From positions 43,660,395 through 43,724,394 of the forward strand of contig NC_087062.1 of NCBI RefSeq assembly GCF_963678635.1: DNA of 64,000 nt, in the 5' to 3' direction. The stretch is from Symsagittifera roscoffensis. Its lineage: Eukaryota; Xenacoelomorpha; Acoela; Convolutidae. A model generated the notes under the pieces. It ran no database searches. It saw nothing but the letters and a program-made list of their open reading frames with translations, and was not told the origin of the DNA. The position numbers were made by a program, and so were the translations under genes. This document shows, piece after piece, positions 31,488 through 43,134 of the stretch (within the stretch, counting starts at the first letter, position 1; the number at the start of each line of letters is the position of its first letter).

Positions 31488-31787
31488 TCAAATTCGGTCA
31501 TATATTTGCAACAGCAACATCCTCGTCTCCCAAAGAAGCGACAATAGGAGCGAGCTTCGGAGAGACCTGAATAATTGGCCCGACAAAGTCATGGCGGTTG
31601 CTGAGCCAGCGACGTTATCTTTGGGGTACAGCAAAGCAGTTACTCGAACTAAATAGTAGTGTCCAAAAAGGCTACTGGGATCGACGATCCAAACGAGATC
31701 ATCAGTACAAAAATCACGAGTGGAATCGTCATTCCTCTTCGAGCGCTTGTTCAATGAAGGGTAATACCTTTTGAACAACGGTGTCAA
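31488..31787 (-). pseudogene. BEL/Pao integrase C-terminal domain (right copy)
   Basis: Minus frame: YYPSLNKRSKRND, then TDDLVWIVDPSSLFGHYYLV and KDNVAGSATAMTLSGQLFR. It matches the end of BEL/Pao pol (YLP-x-LQ-x-RxKW...GDxVWIxD...RG-x-YPLxRV...D-x-VxRSxxxxTxxGxxxRP). The frame runs out at 31,488, close to the LTR-like repeat, as expected for the 3' end. Confidence 0.75.
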
Positions 31788-31881
31788 GTAGCAATTGCGG
31801 TAGCTTGTGCGCTGACATAGCGCTTCCGATAGTCAAAATTTTCGTCAAGTGTAAACGACAGAGAAAATACAGCGTTTTTGC

Positions 31882-32142
31882 CTAAAAAAAAAAAATTGGC
31901 GTTAAGGCTTCCAGTTTGATCGATTCAGGACCAACAGGCGTAATTGGGCGGTCATTTAGCGATTGCTTCACTAACCCAAACTTAGTAGACAACAGCGAAT
32001 CCGCTAACTTGCGAGTGTCGATGTTACGGAGACAAACTTTTGCAGCTTCGCACTTATCTCTCCCAAGAACCACCATGACGCTGTGCACCGGATTGATTGT
32101 ACTTTCTTTGAATCCACTTATGCACTGACAATGAGGGAGCAT
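31882..32142 (-). pseudogene. BEL/Pao integrase, end of catalytic core (right copy)
   Basis: Minus frame: LADSLLSTKFGLVKQSLNDR then PITPVGPESIKLEALTPIFF. L-N-x-RP-(L/I)-TPV...LEALTPNHF is a BEL/Pao integrase hallmark. The upstream core with the first two acidic residues is not readable: 32,150-32,310 is degraded and holds an A run. Confidence 0.8.
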
Positions 32143-32309
32143 GTCTTGGCATACTACGGTGGGAAGTAAAATGCTTGCTTATGTTTTCTCCAGATGAAAC
32201 AACTTCACTAAATTTCAGGGAGGGCCGCTCGTAGGCCCCACACCATGAGCCCCAAAATTACCATGGGCCGCAAAAAAAAACCCAAGTTTAGCTGGTTGTG
32301 GTTAAAATT

Positions 32310-32960
32310 CAGATGAGTCAGACTCAATTTCTTTAAAATCAAGAAAATTCGTTTATTTTGGTTAAGCTTTGAGTCTGTCCTCTGGAACCAATATTGCCAT
32401 CGGGGCCGATAAATCGTGAGTAACCTGCAATTCGACTAGAACTTTTTACAGGTATGCCAGGTTGAAATTGGTTCAACTAAACCGAGAATAACTCGAGTTG
32501 AGCCAAAAGAAATAGTTTTCTATCGCAATTTCTATTTATTTTTGCGATAGCCAGATCAGTAATTTGAGCAAAAGGCCCGCGGAAGTGCTTATGCTTTGGC
32601 AATAACCTCAACATAGTACAAACATATCGCTTCAGTTTTCTAAGCCTACATGATTTCTCCCAAACAAAAAGGGGATGTGACCGCTTTGAAATACTCGTGA
32701 TAGCGTGTGTCGAATTGTCTATCGCTTCGTCCACAGGTTTCTTTGAGAAGATATTGAAAACTCAAGGAGAGGATATCAGTTTCGGTTTGGAAGGCCACCC
32801 ATTGCCAGAAGGAAGCTTGATCCCCTGACGCAAGAACTCATTTCCAAGCATTCCGCCGATATACCGCCGATACTCCGCGGGTCCCAGTGACCGCGGGATT
32901 ATATCCAGTATTCACAAGGAACCACTAATCCACACTCATTAGTGATTTCTCTTCTTTTAC
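32310..32960 (-). pseudogene. BEL/Pao linker and integrase N-terminus (right copy)
   Basis: Minus frame 32,477-32,734 encodes RKLKRYVCTMLRLLPKHKHF then RGPFAQITDLAIA: the R-Y-SS-x-x-KL-x-R-x-x-A-x-x-LRF segment and following helix preceding the zinc-binding region. 32,750-32,900 repeats the linker seen at 27.6 kb. Relative to the left copy there is a small deletion in the KHPxIL segment near 32,350. Confidence 0.68.
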
Positions 32961-33066
32961 AAACACCTTTTTCGATTAATTTTAGGAAGTTGTTGACGGA
33001 GTAAAGCCATTGTAAACTGTTACACTGTGATGCTATCGGTCTGCAAAAAAATGCGGGTTACATTGA

Positions 33067-33300
33067 TTGAAATTATATCTTTATTCAAAGCTCGTAGTCT
33101 ATTTTCCTCCAACCAAAAACCAAGAAGATTGCTTGCAATTGCAGCTCTGGAAGGGACAAAAAGTTCATTGGTGCTACCCATGCTTTACCAAAAATGATCG
33201 CGATTTCAGTTTTTTGAATCTCAAAATCCGTGCACGCAGGAAATCATCAGTGCAAAACTTACCTTGTGAGCTATTCCCAAGAATATGGAGCCCAGTTTGA
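33067..33300 (-). pseudogene. BEL/Pao RNase H region (right copy)
   Basis: The same minus-strand content as 27,877-28,110, with a handful of differences. The open plus-strand frame in both copies (77 codons, about 6 replacements) is antisense to RNase H. Confidence 0.6.
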
Positions 33301-33599
33301 TCAAATGGGTTACTAAAGAAGCACCGGTGAATAACTTCTTCTCCTAGAACAAATACAAATGCCTCTCAGAGAATTAATTGTGAAGCGCTTCCGGTAAGGG
33401 ATCATCTTAATGTTAGCCAGTTGTGCGCCAAACATACTTAAGAAGCAAGTGTGCCCTTACGGTGTAGCGAGCCACCGACCCAACAGGGTCGAAGACTAAG
33501 GAAACAAAAAAGAGAACAGTTCGCTTACGGATAACTCCACAATAAACAACAAAAGATTAAAATCCATAGTTCCACTTTAACCCTAGCTGATGAGAATTA

Positions 33600-34478
33600 A
33601 AATTCTTTTTACCACTCATAATGTCCTTTACTTTTGCAGTTACATCAATTGAAGGGTTTAACACTTATTCGCTTGAAGGAACATCAATAAAAATTTTGGT
33701 GAGACGGGAAGTCCCCATGTTACTGAAGTTCACCAGATCCTTGCTTTTTATCAGTGCGTCAATTGTCGAGCGATTCCAAACAATCATCCATGTAAAACAT
33801 AGGAAGTACTGCTCTAGTTCATTCAGGAACTTTTTTCAACTTTTTCACCAGCTTGTTGCTGAAGTGCAAAAAGTGCGCACGTCGGGGAGTCCCAGGCGCT
33901 CTTCACAAAAAGCTGATCTTAAGGGAACGGAAGCAATCTGAAGGAACATGCACTCGATGTCTGCGGAGAGGAGAATTAGCACGGTTATTTAAATTTGCAG
34001 TAAATCAGGCCCAACGAGCAAAAATTTGTTCAAAGATTGGCCTCGAATTTCTGATGCGTCATTTAAAATTCGAGAAGCTTTACCTGGGCTGAGAACAAGA
34101 TGGCTGGTTGAATACCATTCACGAGCGGCTGAATAGGATTAACATAATTTTAACAAAGTCATTCTTTTGTCACAATAACTGTAACTTCAAACGACCTTCT
34201 TTGTCGAGCCTTTTTCAACCAACCTAAAATGTGCCAGCATTGAAGAGTAACAGTTGGGTAAAGATCTCCTGTCATCTTCCATAACATTAATACCCATTAT
34301 CTTTCACAATAATGGTATGATGTTGATTCAAGAGATAATGCGCTCTTCGATTGTCTTCAGATCGAGCATCAACTTGCTTGAATGAACCAAATGTTTCTAA
34401 TTCATACCACGCTTTAATTTGACCAACAAGTTTACCGCGACCAGGACTCCTTCGGAGGCAATTAACTTGAAACTTCAT
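33600..34478 (-). pseudogene. BEL/Pao reverse transcriptase (right copy)
   Basis: Minus frame 34,287-34,478 encodes FKQVDARSEDNRRAHYLLNQ then HHTIIVKDNGY (fingers). Downstream, an SLNKFLLVGPDLLQ-like motif (~34,000) and YMDD (~33,785) can be read in other frames. The fingers frame is longer than in the left copy. Confidence 0.78.
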
Positions 34479-34579
34479 TCAAGATGGCAACTATTTTGAG
34501 ATCGCCCTTATATGTCTACGATTGAAACACTTCAACGAGAAATAACGCAGGACAAAAATTGACAATGCTTTCCAATTTG

Positions 34580-34810
34580 TGTATTTTCACTCGTGGAACA
34601 CCGATAAGTTTTTCGAGGCCGCGCTCACATCGCTTTGAGGTTGCCCAATTTTTTTTTCAAGGACCCTAAGTGACTCGTTGTACCCCCGATCTGAATACGC
34701 GAAGTCCCCTATTGCCAACTTAGCTTTTCCAGCTACCTGTGTTTTCAGGTATGTTTTTTAGGTCGTCTGCAAGTGTTCTTTCTTAATCAATCGCGCTAGG
34801 AAACTGGCGT
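34580..34810 (-). pseudogene. gag: BEL/Pao gag fragment (right copy)
   Basis: Counterpart of 29,421-29,735, with stops: DFAYS and GYNESLRVLE are still readable on the minus strand. The plus frame at 34,819-35,025 is not coding. Confidence 0.58.
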
Positions 34811-36111
34811 ATCCATTCATGTCATTCCAACGGTTTTACCATCGTACTTGGAAAGTTTTGACTCGCGTAATGGATCTATCCGATGCGATGCGGTACGATG
34901 CCAAGACATCGGCTAAGTGCGAGCAGACCATGGTTGCGATGGCGCGTTATCTTAATTCGGGGCAAGTTGGCGTACGATTGAAGCGATCGGATTCAAAAAA
35001 CAGGGCTGATGAACGGACATGTTAAAATTATCCGACGCAATCGGTTACTGCTTGGGTACTTGCTTGTGTGGTGGAGTGAAATAAAAAAATTGCTGCTCCA
35101 CCGCAATTGTACGGGAAGGTTACAGACTTCTGAAGCGCAAATTTTTTCCTACCTTAACGGAATTTTGTAAGATGACACTAGACACGGTGTTTTTAAAAAT
35201 CGTCGCAAATGTATTTACGACTTCAGCTCAAACAAACAATTACTTTTCACCCTTAAATTATTTTTCCAAAGTGAGAGGTCTTGGAGAAAACCAATTAAGC
35301 ATATTCAGGACAATCAACTCACGATACACTCGTACTGTTATTATGTGAATGCCGACAGCTGATAGGTTTCAGTAAACCTTACTAAAATTCGGGAAAATTT
35401 GCTGTTGAAAAAATGTACTCCGAAATTCATATTCGGATATATAATTTATAAAAACAATTTCGGGTAATTTTTGAATATCTGGTCTTTAATCTGATCAAAA
35501 ACCTGTCAACCAACCTGTCAACCAAAAAATTGTGCAAAAATTCATTTCACTAATCAACCGACTTTGAACAGCACCGATATGAACCGTGTAACAAAATTCT
35601 AATTTTTTGCAAAACACGGTTTTGACAGACAAAAACCTGTCAGCCAAGGTCAACCAAGGCTGTTTGATGCACTAATTTAAATAGCCTAGCAAAACAAAAA
35701 ATGTTTTCGGTGGGTTCAAATCCAGTTACGCAGCGAATGTTTTGTGTTCTATTAAGTTCGGTTATATATGTGCTTTATAAAGAAAACGACCTAGATGGGG
35801 TTTGAACTTTACTGATTTTAAAAGCTCAACTCATTCTATGGTACTGTTTGCTTAGCAAAGCAAACCCTATGGTCTAACTGGTTCAAACTGGCAAGTGCAA
35901 AGATGTTTCTGAAACTGTTTCATCGAAAAATAATTGATTTTAACACTGAATTTTTTCAAACATGTGAAACACCACTGGTTTCTTGAACATTGGATTAAAA
36001 TTTGATTCAGGGAAAAACTGAGTTTAGTATTGATTACTGTACTCATAGAGTAATTTCAGATAAGGTACACTGTCTGCTCGTCACGCTATCTTATTTTCGG
36101 CCGGATTGATT
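34811..36111 (-). other. BEL/Pao leader region (right copy)
   Basis: Counterpart of 29,740-30,957. It holds a local tandem duplication AACCTGTCAACC near 35,505-35,523 and the CAACCGACTTTGAACA block at ~35,556. No gene. Confidence 0.5.
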
Positions 36112-36391
36112 TGTGCAATTTCTTAGTCTAATACCGATCTCAATCTTACTCTTATATCTTCTAATCTCAACAGATCTAGTGTAGACCGGTTTAAGCGAGT
36201 TAGTTCCAGAATGAGAACAACTGTATTCTAAGTGTGATTCAATTGTTCTGTTGTTGAAACTACAAGTAGTTTCAGCACTTTACAAACAAATAGGCTGTTA
36301 GTTTTATGGAGTATGATTGGTTAGTATTTAATATTTTATAAAGATAAAAAATCATAATAAAAATCAATGACAAATACTAGTTTAGATCTGA
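36112..36391 (-). repeat. LTR-like repeat, copy 2
   Basis: Same sequence as 30,958-31,215 but extended at its right edge by AAATACTAGTTTAGATCTG, which is also present at 59,78x. It forms the border between the BEL/Pao element on the left and element IV on the right. Confidence 0.68.
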
Positions 36392-36399
36392 TTCCACCC

Positions 36400-36960
36400 G
36401 TCTGGGGTTTAGAGGGTTTTAGTTTTTGTTCTCTGACATTCATTTGTAATGGAGGATGGATGATGTTTGTTTGTTTTTCTCGAGCATCATTTCTGTTTCG
36501 TTCTTGGAGAAGGGTGTCTTATCCGTCTGCTCCAGGAAGATGGAATCAATGATATCAGTCTGTTATTCGTCAGTGACTGTGACCGCCAACTGTTGCTGTT
36601 GTTTCTGGAAGTCAATCTGATTTCCATATTGTTTGTTATGATCGTTTGTTCTTGTTTGGTAGAGAACTGTGTTTCGGTCTCGTTTGGGAATGGCGTGAAG
36701 TTTGAGAAGTTTGAGCTTGGATGCAATGCCTGCAATGCCTGGTGACAATTTAAACATCGAGATGGCCATCGCTCTATTGCAAAAAGTTTCCTTTTCTGCG
36801 ATGCCAAGTTGTACTCTAAGTCCATTGAGTGTAGTGACTGTAGGCAGCATGCCAGGTGGGTTTTGCCATTCCGTAGTTGGAGTGATTTGGGTTGTCAAGT
36901 TTCATGCTGCTCGTCTTTGGCTGTTTGTAATCTATATACTGCATTGTATCCTTTACATAT
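36400..36960 (-). other. Coding-like block at the 3' edge of element IV
   Basis: Higher GC than surroundings. Minus frames 36,563-36,898 (111 codons; FCNRAMAISMFKLSPGIAGI, ends QKQQQQLAVTVTDE) and 36,487-36,825 overlap, and a plus frame exists too. No domain was recognised. Position 3' of env would fit a terminal accessory frame or U3 sequence. Confidence 0.3.
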
Positions 36961-37194
36961 AAAAACCTTTGTTAATCTTGTTTTTTAGTTATGATCTTTG
37001 TATCAGTTTTTATCGCAAAAGCATTATTATTTAATTCAGTTATTTTTAAGAGCTACTCACATTTCAGTAACTCTCGTCAAAAATAGTCTCATGGGTGTCA
37101 CAAAGCATGGATGTACCGAGGTGGGTGAGGCCGGCTATAGAGCATGCTCAGGACGTCTTCTTCTGGTGGGTTAGGCCAGAAGTGAGGGTGTAAT

Positions 37195-37980
37195 TTCGTG
37201 CTCTCTTTTTGGAGGGTCCTGTGTTAGTTCAACCTTTCATGCCATTTTTTATTAATAGTGTTTTCTTTTGTTGTCTTAATTTTGTATTTTCTTCAGAAAC
37301 AAATTGTTTGTTTTGAGTTTGACTTTCGAGTTTTTAGTGTTTTGTTCTTTTGCGTTCAGACTTGAAAGTAGTCTTTAACAGAATAATTTATCCAGTTCTA
37401 AGCTGGTGTTAATACAGTTTGCGTACCGTGGGTTTTCTTTTCTTAGCTGTTAGGTTGTGGTTTATTGTATTTAATAAGATTGCGTTGCTTAGTTTGGATC
37501 ATTATATAATTCCTTTTCAACCGGTTTAAAGGAAAATTTGAAACGTGTTAAATTTGTTAAAGTTGTTATCAGTGAAAGTTGTAATTCAACTTCTTTATTT
37601 TAAACAATTCTTTGTGGGCGAGCAATGCGAATCTGGATAAAATATTTGGGCCAGAGAAAATAAAGAAGCGTCTCTGAAACGGTTAGTACTGCTTTTGCAA
37701 ATTATGAACAATTTTCATTAATTTACAACTTTTAAAATTATAACTTTTACTGCTTGATTTGGGGGTTGAAATTATCAAGTTATTTTCAATTTATGAGTAC
37801 TTACTGCTTTGGGGGAAAAAATTTATATATTAATTTACTACTTTGTACGGGGTAATTTTATTGCTTTAATTATTGGATAGGTTAATAGAAATTAATGATT
37901 TGAAAAAAAGTTTCTGTTTTTATTTAGATTTTGTTTTGTAGATGATTGATGATTGTGGCTATAAAGAAAAAGAGAAAACA
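37195..37980 (-). repeat. Segment L, copy 2 (3' non-coding of element IV)
   Basis: It begins GGAGGGTCCTGTGTTAGTTC and is repeated at 40,632-41,400. It contains conserved CCGGTTTAAAGGAAAA and TGCTTTTGCAAATTATGAAC. No frame. Possibly 3' untranslated or LTR-type sequence, but no matching copy was found at the 5' end of element IV. Confidence 0.6.
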
Positions 37981-38700
37981 TTGACTAGTAATGGTTAGTG
38001 TTGGTTGAAATTATTAGTTAAATATTGAATACATATTACCTAATCGTCGGTGAAGAAGCCATGGGGGAAAACATCGTGGATGATATCAGTTGAGTTAGTA
38101 GTTAAGCTAACAAACGAATGATGTGTTTAGTTTGCAAAGGTGGCCAAAGGAATTCAAATTATGTTACGTTCTGCAGTGTGAGGTGATTGCTCATACGGTG
38201 TGTTTTGAATTAGGCTATATAATTTGTGATTGTAGGGAGTTTTATATATGAAATCGCGTATGGGGTTTTCGACGGGCTGAAGGAACTCATCAGGGACAAT
38301 TAATGGGCGGGATCCGTCTACGTTTAGGAGTTTGTTTAGTGGGCAGAAGATATACATCTGAGTGATGGAACCATAATTTCGGAGAATGCCTTGTAGGTTA
38401 GTGTCATTAATACAATAGGTGAATTTAAGAAAAAATGGTGAAGTTTATTTAGAGTTAATGTATTGATATCTATGGTGAGGTTGTCGTGCTGGTGTATTGT
38501 AAGTGTAGTGATGTTGGATGAACTGGTAGTAAGTGTACGTGTGTGTTTGCTTAATTCGTAACATGACTTCGTGTGAACAGTGCAAATCACGTTATTTGGG
38601 TGTGAGGAAATGAAAGGTTAGTGAAAAATGGTTGAATTTGTTAAGTAATACTTAGTGCTGCAGAGATGATTTTGTCGTATTTTTTATTTAGTCAATCTTT
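37981..38700 (-). repeat. Segment S, copy 3 (frames of 84 and 67 codons)
   Basis: One of three copies (also 41,401-42,112 and 43,135-43,855). Two overlapping minus frames, 38,336-38,590 (Cys and Ser/Thr-rich, then a hydrophobic FFLNSPIVLMTLTY stretch) and 38,154-38,357 (FCPLNKLLNVDGSRPLIVPD), are open in all copies with a few replacements. It may be the C-terminal end of an envelope-type protein, but I cannot assign it. Confidence 0.5.
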
Positions 38701-38819
38701 CTAAGGTGTAGTAGAGCCATCCTAGAAAGGCAAGCAGTTCGTTTTTCAAATTTACAAAATTAAAATTATTTATTGCGGAGATATATCTTGTGGTCTATAT
38801 TTTTCATCATTTAGGTAAA

Positions 38820-40631
38820 TGTAACTTTTATATCTTTAAAATATCCGCTCTAGTCTTGTGCGTATATGTCTGAAAAGCCTGCTGTTTCTGCAAGTTTGCG
38901 TAGATTTTGATCTATGGATTGTCGTTGGATTGTGTCCATTTTTGTGAGTAATTCTTGAAATTGTTGTTTTCGAATGTGATGTTGAATGTCTGATTTAGAG
39001 TTTATGCCGATTGTTTGTAAATCAATATTGGGATTGCGGGCAATAGCTCTAATGCTTTCTGGTGAAAATTTTTCGAGTGGTTGCTTGAGTGTAAGGCATG
39101 GTGTGAAAAGATAGTATTTATCTTGATCATGGTTTGATTGTACTACATTGTGGCTTTTTTCTGATCCACATGGCACTGCTGTATCCCAAAAATAAATTCT
39201 GCGGGAGAATGTATCAACAAAATGTACTTTATTTTTGTAGAATATTGGGATTCTCTTTTAGCATCGTTTGTCTTCGAAAACATGCAAAGTCGATTCCTTT
39301 TTGGTACAGGTGTAATACCATAATTTATTTCCTTCGTAGTCAATAAAGTTTGATCTGTATCCTGAAAATAAATATCCTGCATAAGGAATTTTTAGTAATG
39401 CTAGCGTAAATGATTGTAAAATTTGTGTGCGTTCAAGTTTGCATAATTGATGGAGTGTTTCAAGTTCTGTCAAAGACACTTCTTGAAAGATTCTACTTAT
39501 TGTGTAATATAATTTCATGTCTAAGTGTATGTCATAGTGGATTACGCCAAAATTAGTATTGTTCATAAGTGATAGTTCTTGCAATCGTGTACTGTCTGTG
39601 TCTTGTGGTCTTAATTTTCCACCGGTTCTTTATGTATTCTTTTGAAATTTTACTGGGACACATGAGTTTTTGTGGTTGAGTGAGATGCAACCATTTGATG
39701 TATTATTATTTTTCCTGCATTCATGTCGAAACCGACTTCGTATTCGACAAGAATTTCTGAATATTGTATTTTGTAAAGTGGTTTGGTGTATTTACATGCT
39801 AGTTCCGTTTCTGGGTATAATTGGTAACGTGTCAATTTATTTTCTATTTTGTGGTTGTTTCTAAATTTATAATTACTTTGTCTAATTTGGTCAGATTTTA
39901 CATATTCAAATGAGATTGATTCGATAAAACATTTTTGATGAAATTTTATCATTCTAACGTGTATTTTTGCTACTTGAAATGTTGTACAGGTGTCTTTAGG
40001 GAACCAAATGATTGTTGCTTGTGTGCGCGTAGGAGGGTCGCAATATCCTTGGTCGTTTTTGCATGGGAGTCTGATTACTTGATAAATTATAGTGTCATTT
40101 TTTAAATCACGTGTTAGTTGTACTTTTTCAACTTGTATTTTCCATTCAAAAAAAATTATCTTGGTATCCTATATTTTTTGTATCTGCTTTACAATTTGAG
40201 GGATTGTTTATTCCAATGTGTGGTATCCAATTTTTATCAAGGAGATCATATGTTAATCTTCCATGTGCTCCGTGAAAGGGGAATTTGTTCTTATATGACC
40301 TTGGTATTTTTCAAGTTCGGCTTCATGTGCTGAGTCTGCAAAAACTTGAAAACTTACTAGTTTCCTGTTTGTGCCTTTATTTGATGTGATATTTAGTTTT
40401 TTAAATTCGTTTTTGCAATCTTCAGGGCTGAGTTGCAATAGTCTTTCGTTGTTACTTTGGTAGAATGATTTATGGTCTAATCTGTTTTTATTTCCGTTTG
40501 AAACTTGTGAACATTGTACATTCTTTTCGGAAAATGTTGCTGTGAATTTATATCCTATTAGTGTTGTAGCTCTGGCTTTTGAGTAAAAAGTTGGTATTAC
40601 ATTTGTTGTTTCGGTTGATTGTTTCGGTTGT
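38820..40631 (-). pseudogene. env: Element IV envelope, copy 2 (lacks N-terminus)
   Basis: It repeats 43,962-45,780 at a distance of ~5,151 bp. It starts abruptly at the junction near 40,632, so signal peptide and first ectodomain residues are missing. Open pieces: 40,253-40,438, 39,650-39,952, 39,258-39,584 (with LHQLCKLERTQILQS, AGYLFSG and CTKKE) and 38,850-39,176. One change relative to copy 1 is Glu to Lys in the LC(E/K)LER motif. It resembles class III viral fusion glycoproteins of the chuvirus type. Several frameshifts; not expressible as one protein. Confidence 0.62.
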
Positions 40632-41400
40632 TGTTTGGAGGGTCCTGTGTTAGTTCAACCTTTCATGCCATTTTTTATTACTAGTATTTTCTTTTGTTGT
40701 CTTAGTTTTGTCTTTTCTTCAAAAAACAAATGGTTTGCTTTGGGTTTGTCTTTCGACTTTTTAGTGTTTTGTTCTTTTGTGTTCAGACTTGAAAGTAGTC
40801 TTTAAAAGAATAATTTATCCAGTTCTAAGCTGGTGTTAATACAGTTTGCGTACCGTGTGTTTTCTTTTCTTAGTCATGCTGTTAGGTTGTGGTTTACGGT
40901 ATTTAGTAAGATTGCGTTGCTTAGTTTGGATCCTTATATAATTCCTTTCCAACCGGTTTAAAGGAAAACTTGAAACGTGTTAAATTTGTTAAAGTTGTTA
41001 TCAGTGAAAGTTATAACCCAAATTCTTTATTTTAAACAATTCTTTGTGGGCGAGCATTGCGAATCTTGATAGAATATTTGGGCCAGAGAAAACAAAGAAG
41101 CGTCTTTGAAACGGTTAGTACTGCTTTTGCAAATTATGAACAATTTTCATTAATTTACTACTTTTAAAATTATAACTTTTACTGCTTGATTTGGGGGTTG
41201 AAATTATCAAGTTATTTTCAATTTACTGCTTTGGGGAAAAGAATTTAAATATTAATTTACTGCTTTGTACGGTGTTATTTTTTTGCTTTAATTGTTGGAC
41301 AGGTTAATAGAAATTAATGATTTGAAAAAAAGTTTCTGTTTTTATTTTGCCTTTTTCTTTTGTAGATGATTGATGGTTGTGGCTATAAAGAAAAAGAGAA
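40632..41400 (-). repeat. Segment L, copy 1
   Basis: Direct repeat of 37,195-37,980, about 3,424-3,437 bp away. It abuts the truncated N-terminus of envelope copy 2, where TTTCGGTTG is duplicated at the junction. Confidence 0.65.
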
Positions 41401-42112
41401 AACATTGACTAATAATGGTTAGTGTTGGTTGAATTTATTAGTTAAATATTGAATTCATATTACCTAATCGTCGTCGAAGAAGCCATGGGGGAAAGACTTG
41501 TGGATGATATCAGTTGAGTTAGTAGTTAAGCTAACAAACGAATGATGTGTTTAGTTTGCAAAAGTGGCCAAAGCAATTCAAATTATGTTACGTTCTGCAG
41601 TGTGAGGTGATTGTTCATACGGTCTGTTTTGAATTAGGTTATATAATTTGTGATTGTAGGGAGTTTTATATATGAAATCGAGGATGGGGTTTTCGACGGG
41701 CTGAAGGAACTCATCAGGGACAATTAGTGGGCGGGATTCGTCTACGTTTAGGAGTTTGTTTAGTGGGCAGAAGATATACATCTGAGTGATGGAATCATAA
41801 TTTCGGTGAATGCCTTGTAGGTTAGTGTCATTAATACAAAAGGTGAAATTAAGAAAAAATGGTGAAGTTTATTTAGAGTTAATGTATTGATATCTATGGT
41901 GAGGTTGTCGCGCTGGTGTATTGTGAGTGTAGTGATGTTGGATGAACTGGTAGTAAGTGTACGTGTGTGTTTGCCTAATTCGTAACATGACTTCGTGTGA
42001 ACAGTGCAAATCACGTTATTTGGGTGTAAGGAAATGAAAGGTTAGTGAAAAATGGTTGAATTTGTTAAGTAATACTTAGTGCTGCAGAGATGATTTTGTC
42101 ATATTTTTTATT
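41401..42112 (-). repeat. Segment S, copy 2
   Basis: Middle copy of segment S, with minus frames 41,760-42,014 and 41,578-41,781. Unlike the other two copies it is joined on its coding-strand upstream side to unique sequence (42,113-43,134) rather than to an envelope. Confidence 0.65.
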
Positions 42113-43134
42113 TAGGATGTTGAGGGTGAAGGTGTATGAGGTTTTAATGAAACATTTTTCGGTTGATTGAGGATTAGTAAATGGGGCGTTACTTAGACAA
42201 ATGTCTTCATTTGGTAGAATGATATTATGATCGTAGTATTCGATAGAGTAATTATTTGCTTTATGTGCTGTGAATTTGGTTAGTGATTCTCTGTATCATA
42301 TTTGCGTGAACTGGTTTTGGGTTAGTATTGTTGTTAGAAGGTAGAGTAGGGTGCTGCTTACTTCATAATTATGAGGGGTGCTATATAGTGGTAATGTAAA
42401 TGGATTAGTAAAGTAGTAATGAGATGTCCATGAGAGTGTGGGATATAAGACATGCTCGCTTACATAATTGGTTTTTTCATCATTGGAGTCGGAATGGAAG
42501 TATGTTTATTGTGGGGAAAAGAGTAGGCATATTTGTAAGAATTCTTTTGTATTAGTGTGAAGTGGATGATTTATAAATGTGGTGGATGTTTGTGGGTTAG
42601 ATGGGAATGGGGTTTTCGGGAATTTTCTTTTTAAGGTTCGGTAAGCGCGGTTGGTACTAGAGGATGGGGTTGATGGGGAATTGGGCTTTTGGGAGGGTGT
42701 ATAAATTGAAGAGGGGGTTGGGGTTGAGGGGTTCGATTATGTTTAACATCGTGAAAGATGATGAATAGTTAGTGTCTGAGGGTGCTGCAATGTTGTTGTA
42801 GTGTTATGAAGTTATCAAGTTCATGTGATATTTGTGTGTTATCTTGGTCGTTGTTATCGGATGATTTGCTGGTTAGAGTGGAATATGTCGGTGTGACACG
42901 TGAAATGGGCAGGGGAGAAAGAGGTTCAATTTTGACTTGGGAATGGAGAGGTTGAAAGGGAGGTTGGGAAAATGTAGATGGACTGGGTTCAGAGTTTGCA
43001 AATTCATCGGGTGTTTCGATATCGGAGTTGTTGAATTGGGAGATGGTGTTATATACTGTTGTGTTCGAATTAGTATCTGATTTCATGCTGGGTGAAATGT
43101 TAGAATGAAGTGATTGAGGTGGGGGGAAAACATT
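42113..43134 (-). other. Unique segment U with Pro/Ser-rich frame
   Basis: Single-copy DNA inserted between repeats. Minus frame 42,769-43,086 (105 codons) is Ser/Pro/Asn-rich, without Cys until its last residues. Further down, Cys-containing coding-like stretches (ILPNEDICLSNAPFTNP, KCFIKTSYTFTLNIL) in another frame read into segment S. This may be the original order for a secreted or membrane protein whose end is segment S. No family recognised. Confidence 0.35.

Larger units (their letters stand above)
31216..36391 (-). mobile_element. Element III, right copy: BEL/Pao retrotransposon
   Basis: Minus strand: LTR-like repeat (36.1-36.4 kb), leader, gag (34.6-34.8 kb), RT (33.6-34.5 kb), RNase H (33.1-33.3 kb), linker (32.6-32.9 kb), integrase N-terminus (32.3-32.7 kb) and C-terminus plus tail (31.5-32.1 kb), then the LTR-like repeat at 31.2 kb. 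It is longer in integrase than the left copy, giving the more complete element, but has equally many stops. Confidence 0.83.

Noticed and set aside
33621-33941. Plus-strand ORF of 106 codons (also 28,452-28,682)
   Set aside because: Antisense to the BEL/Pao RT containing YMDD.
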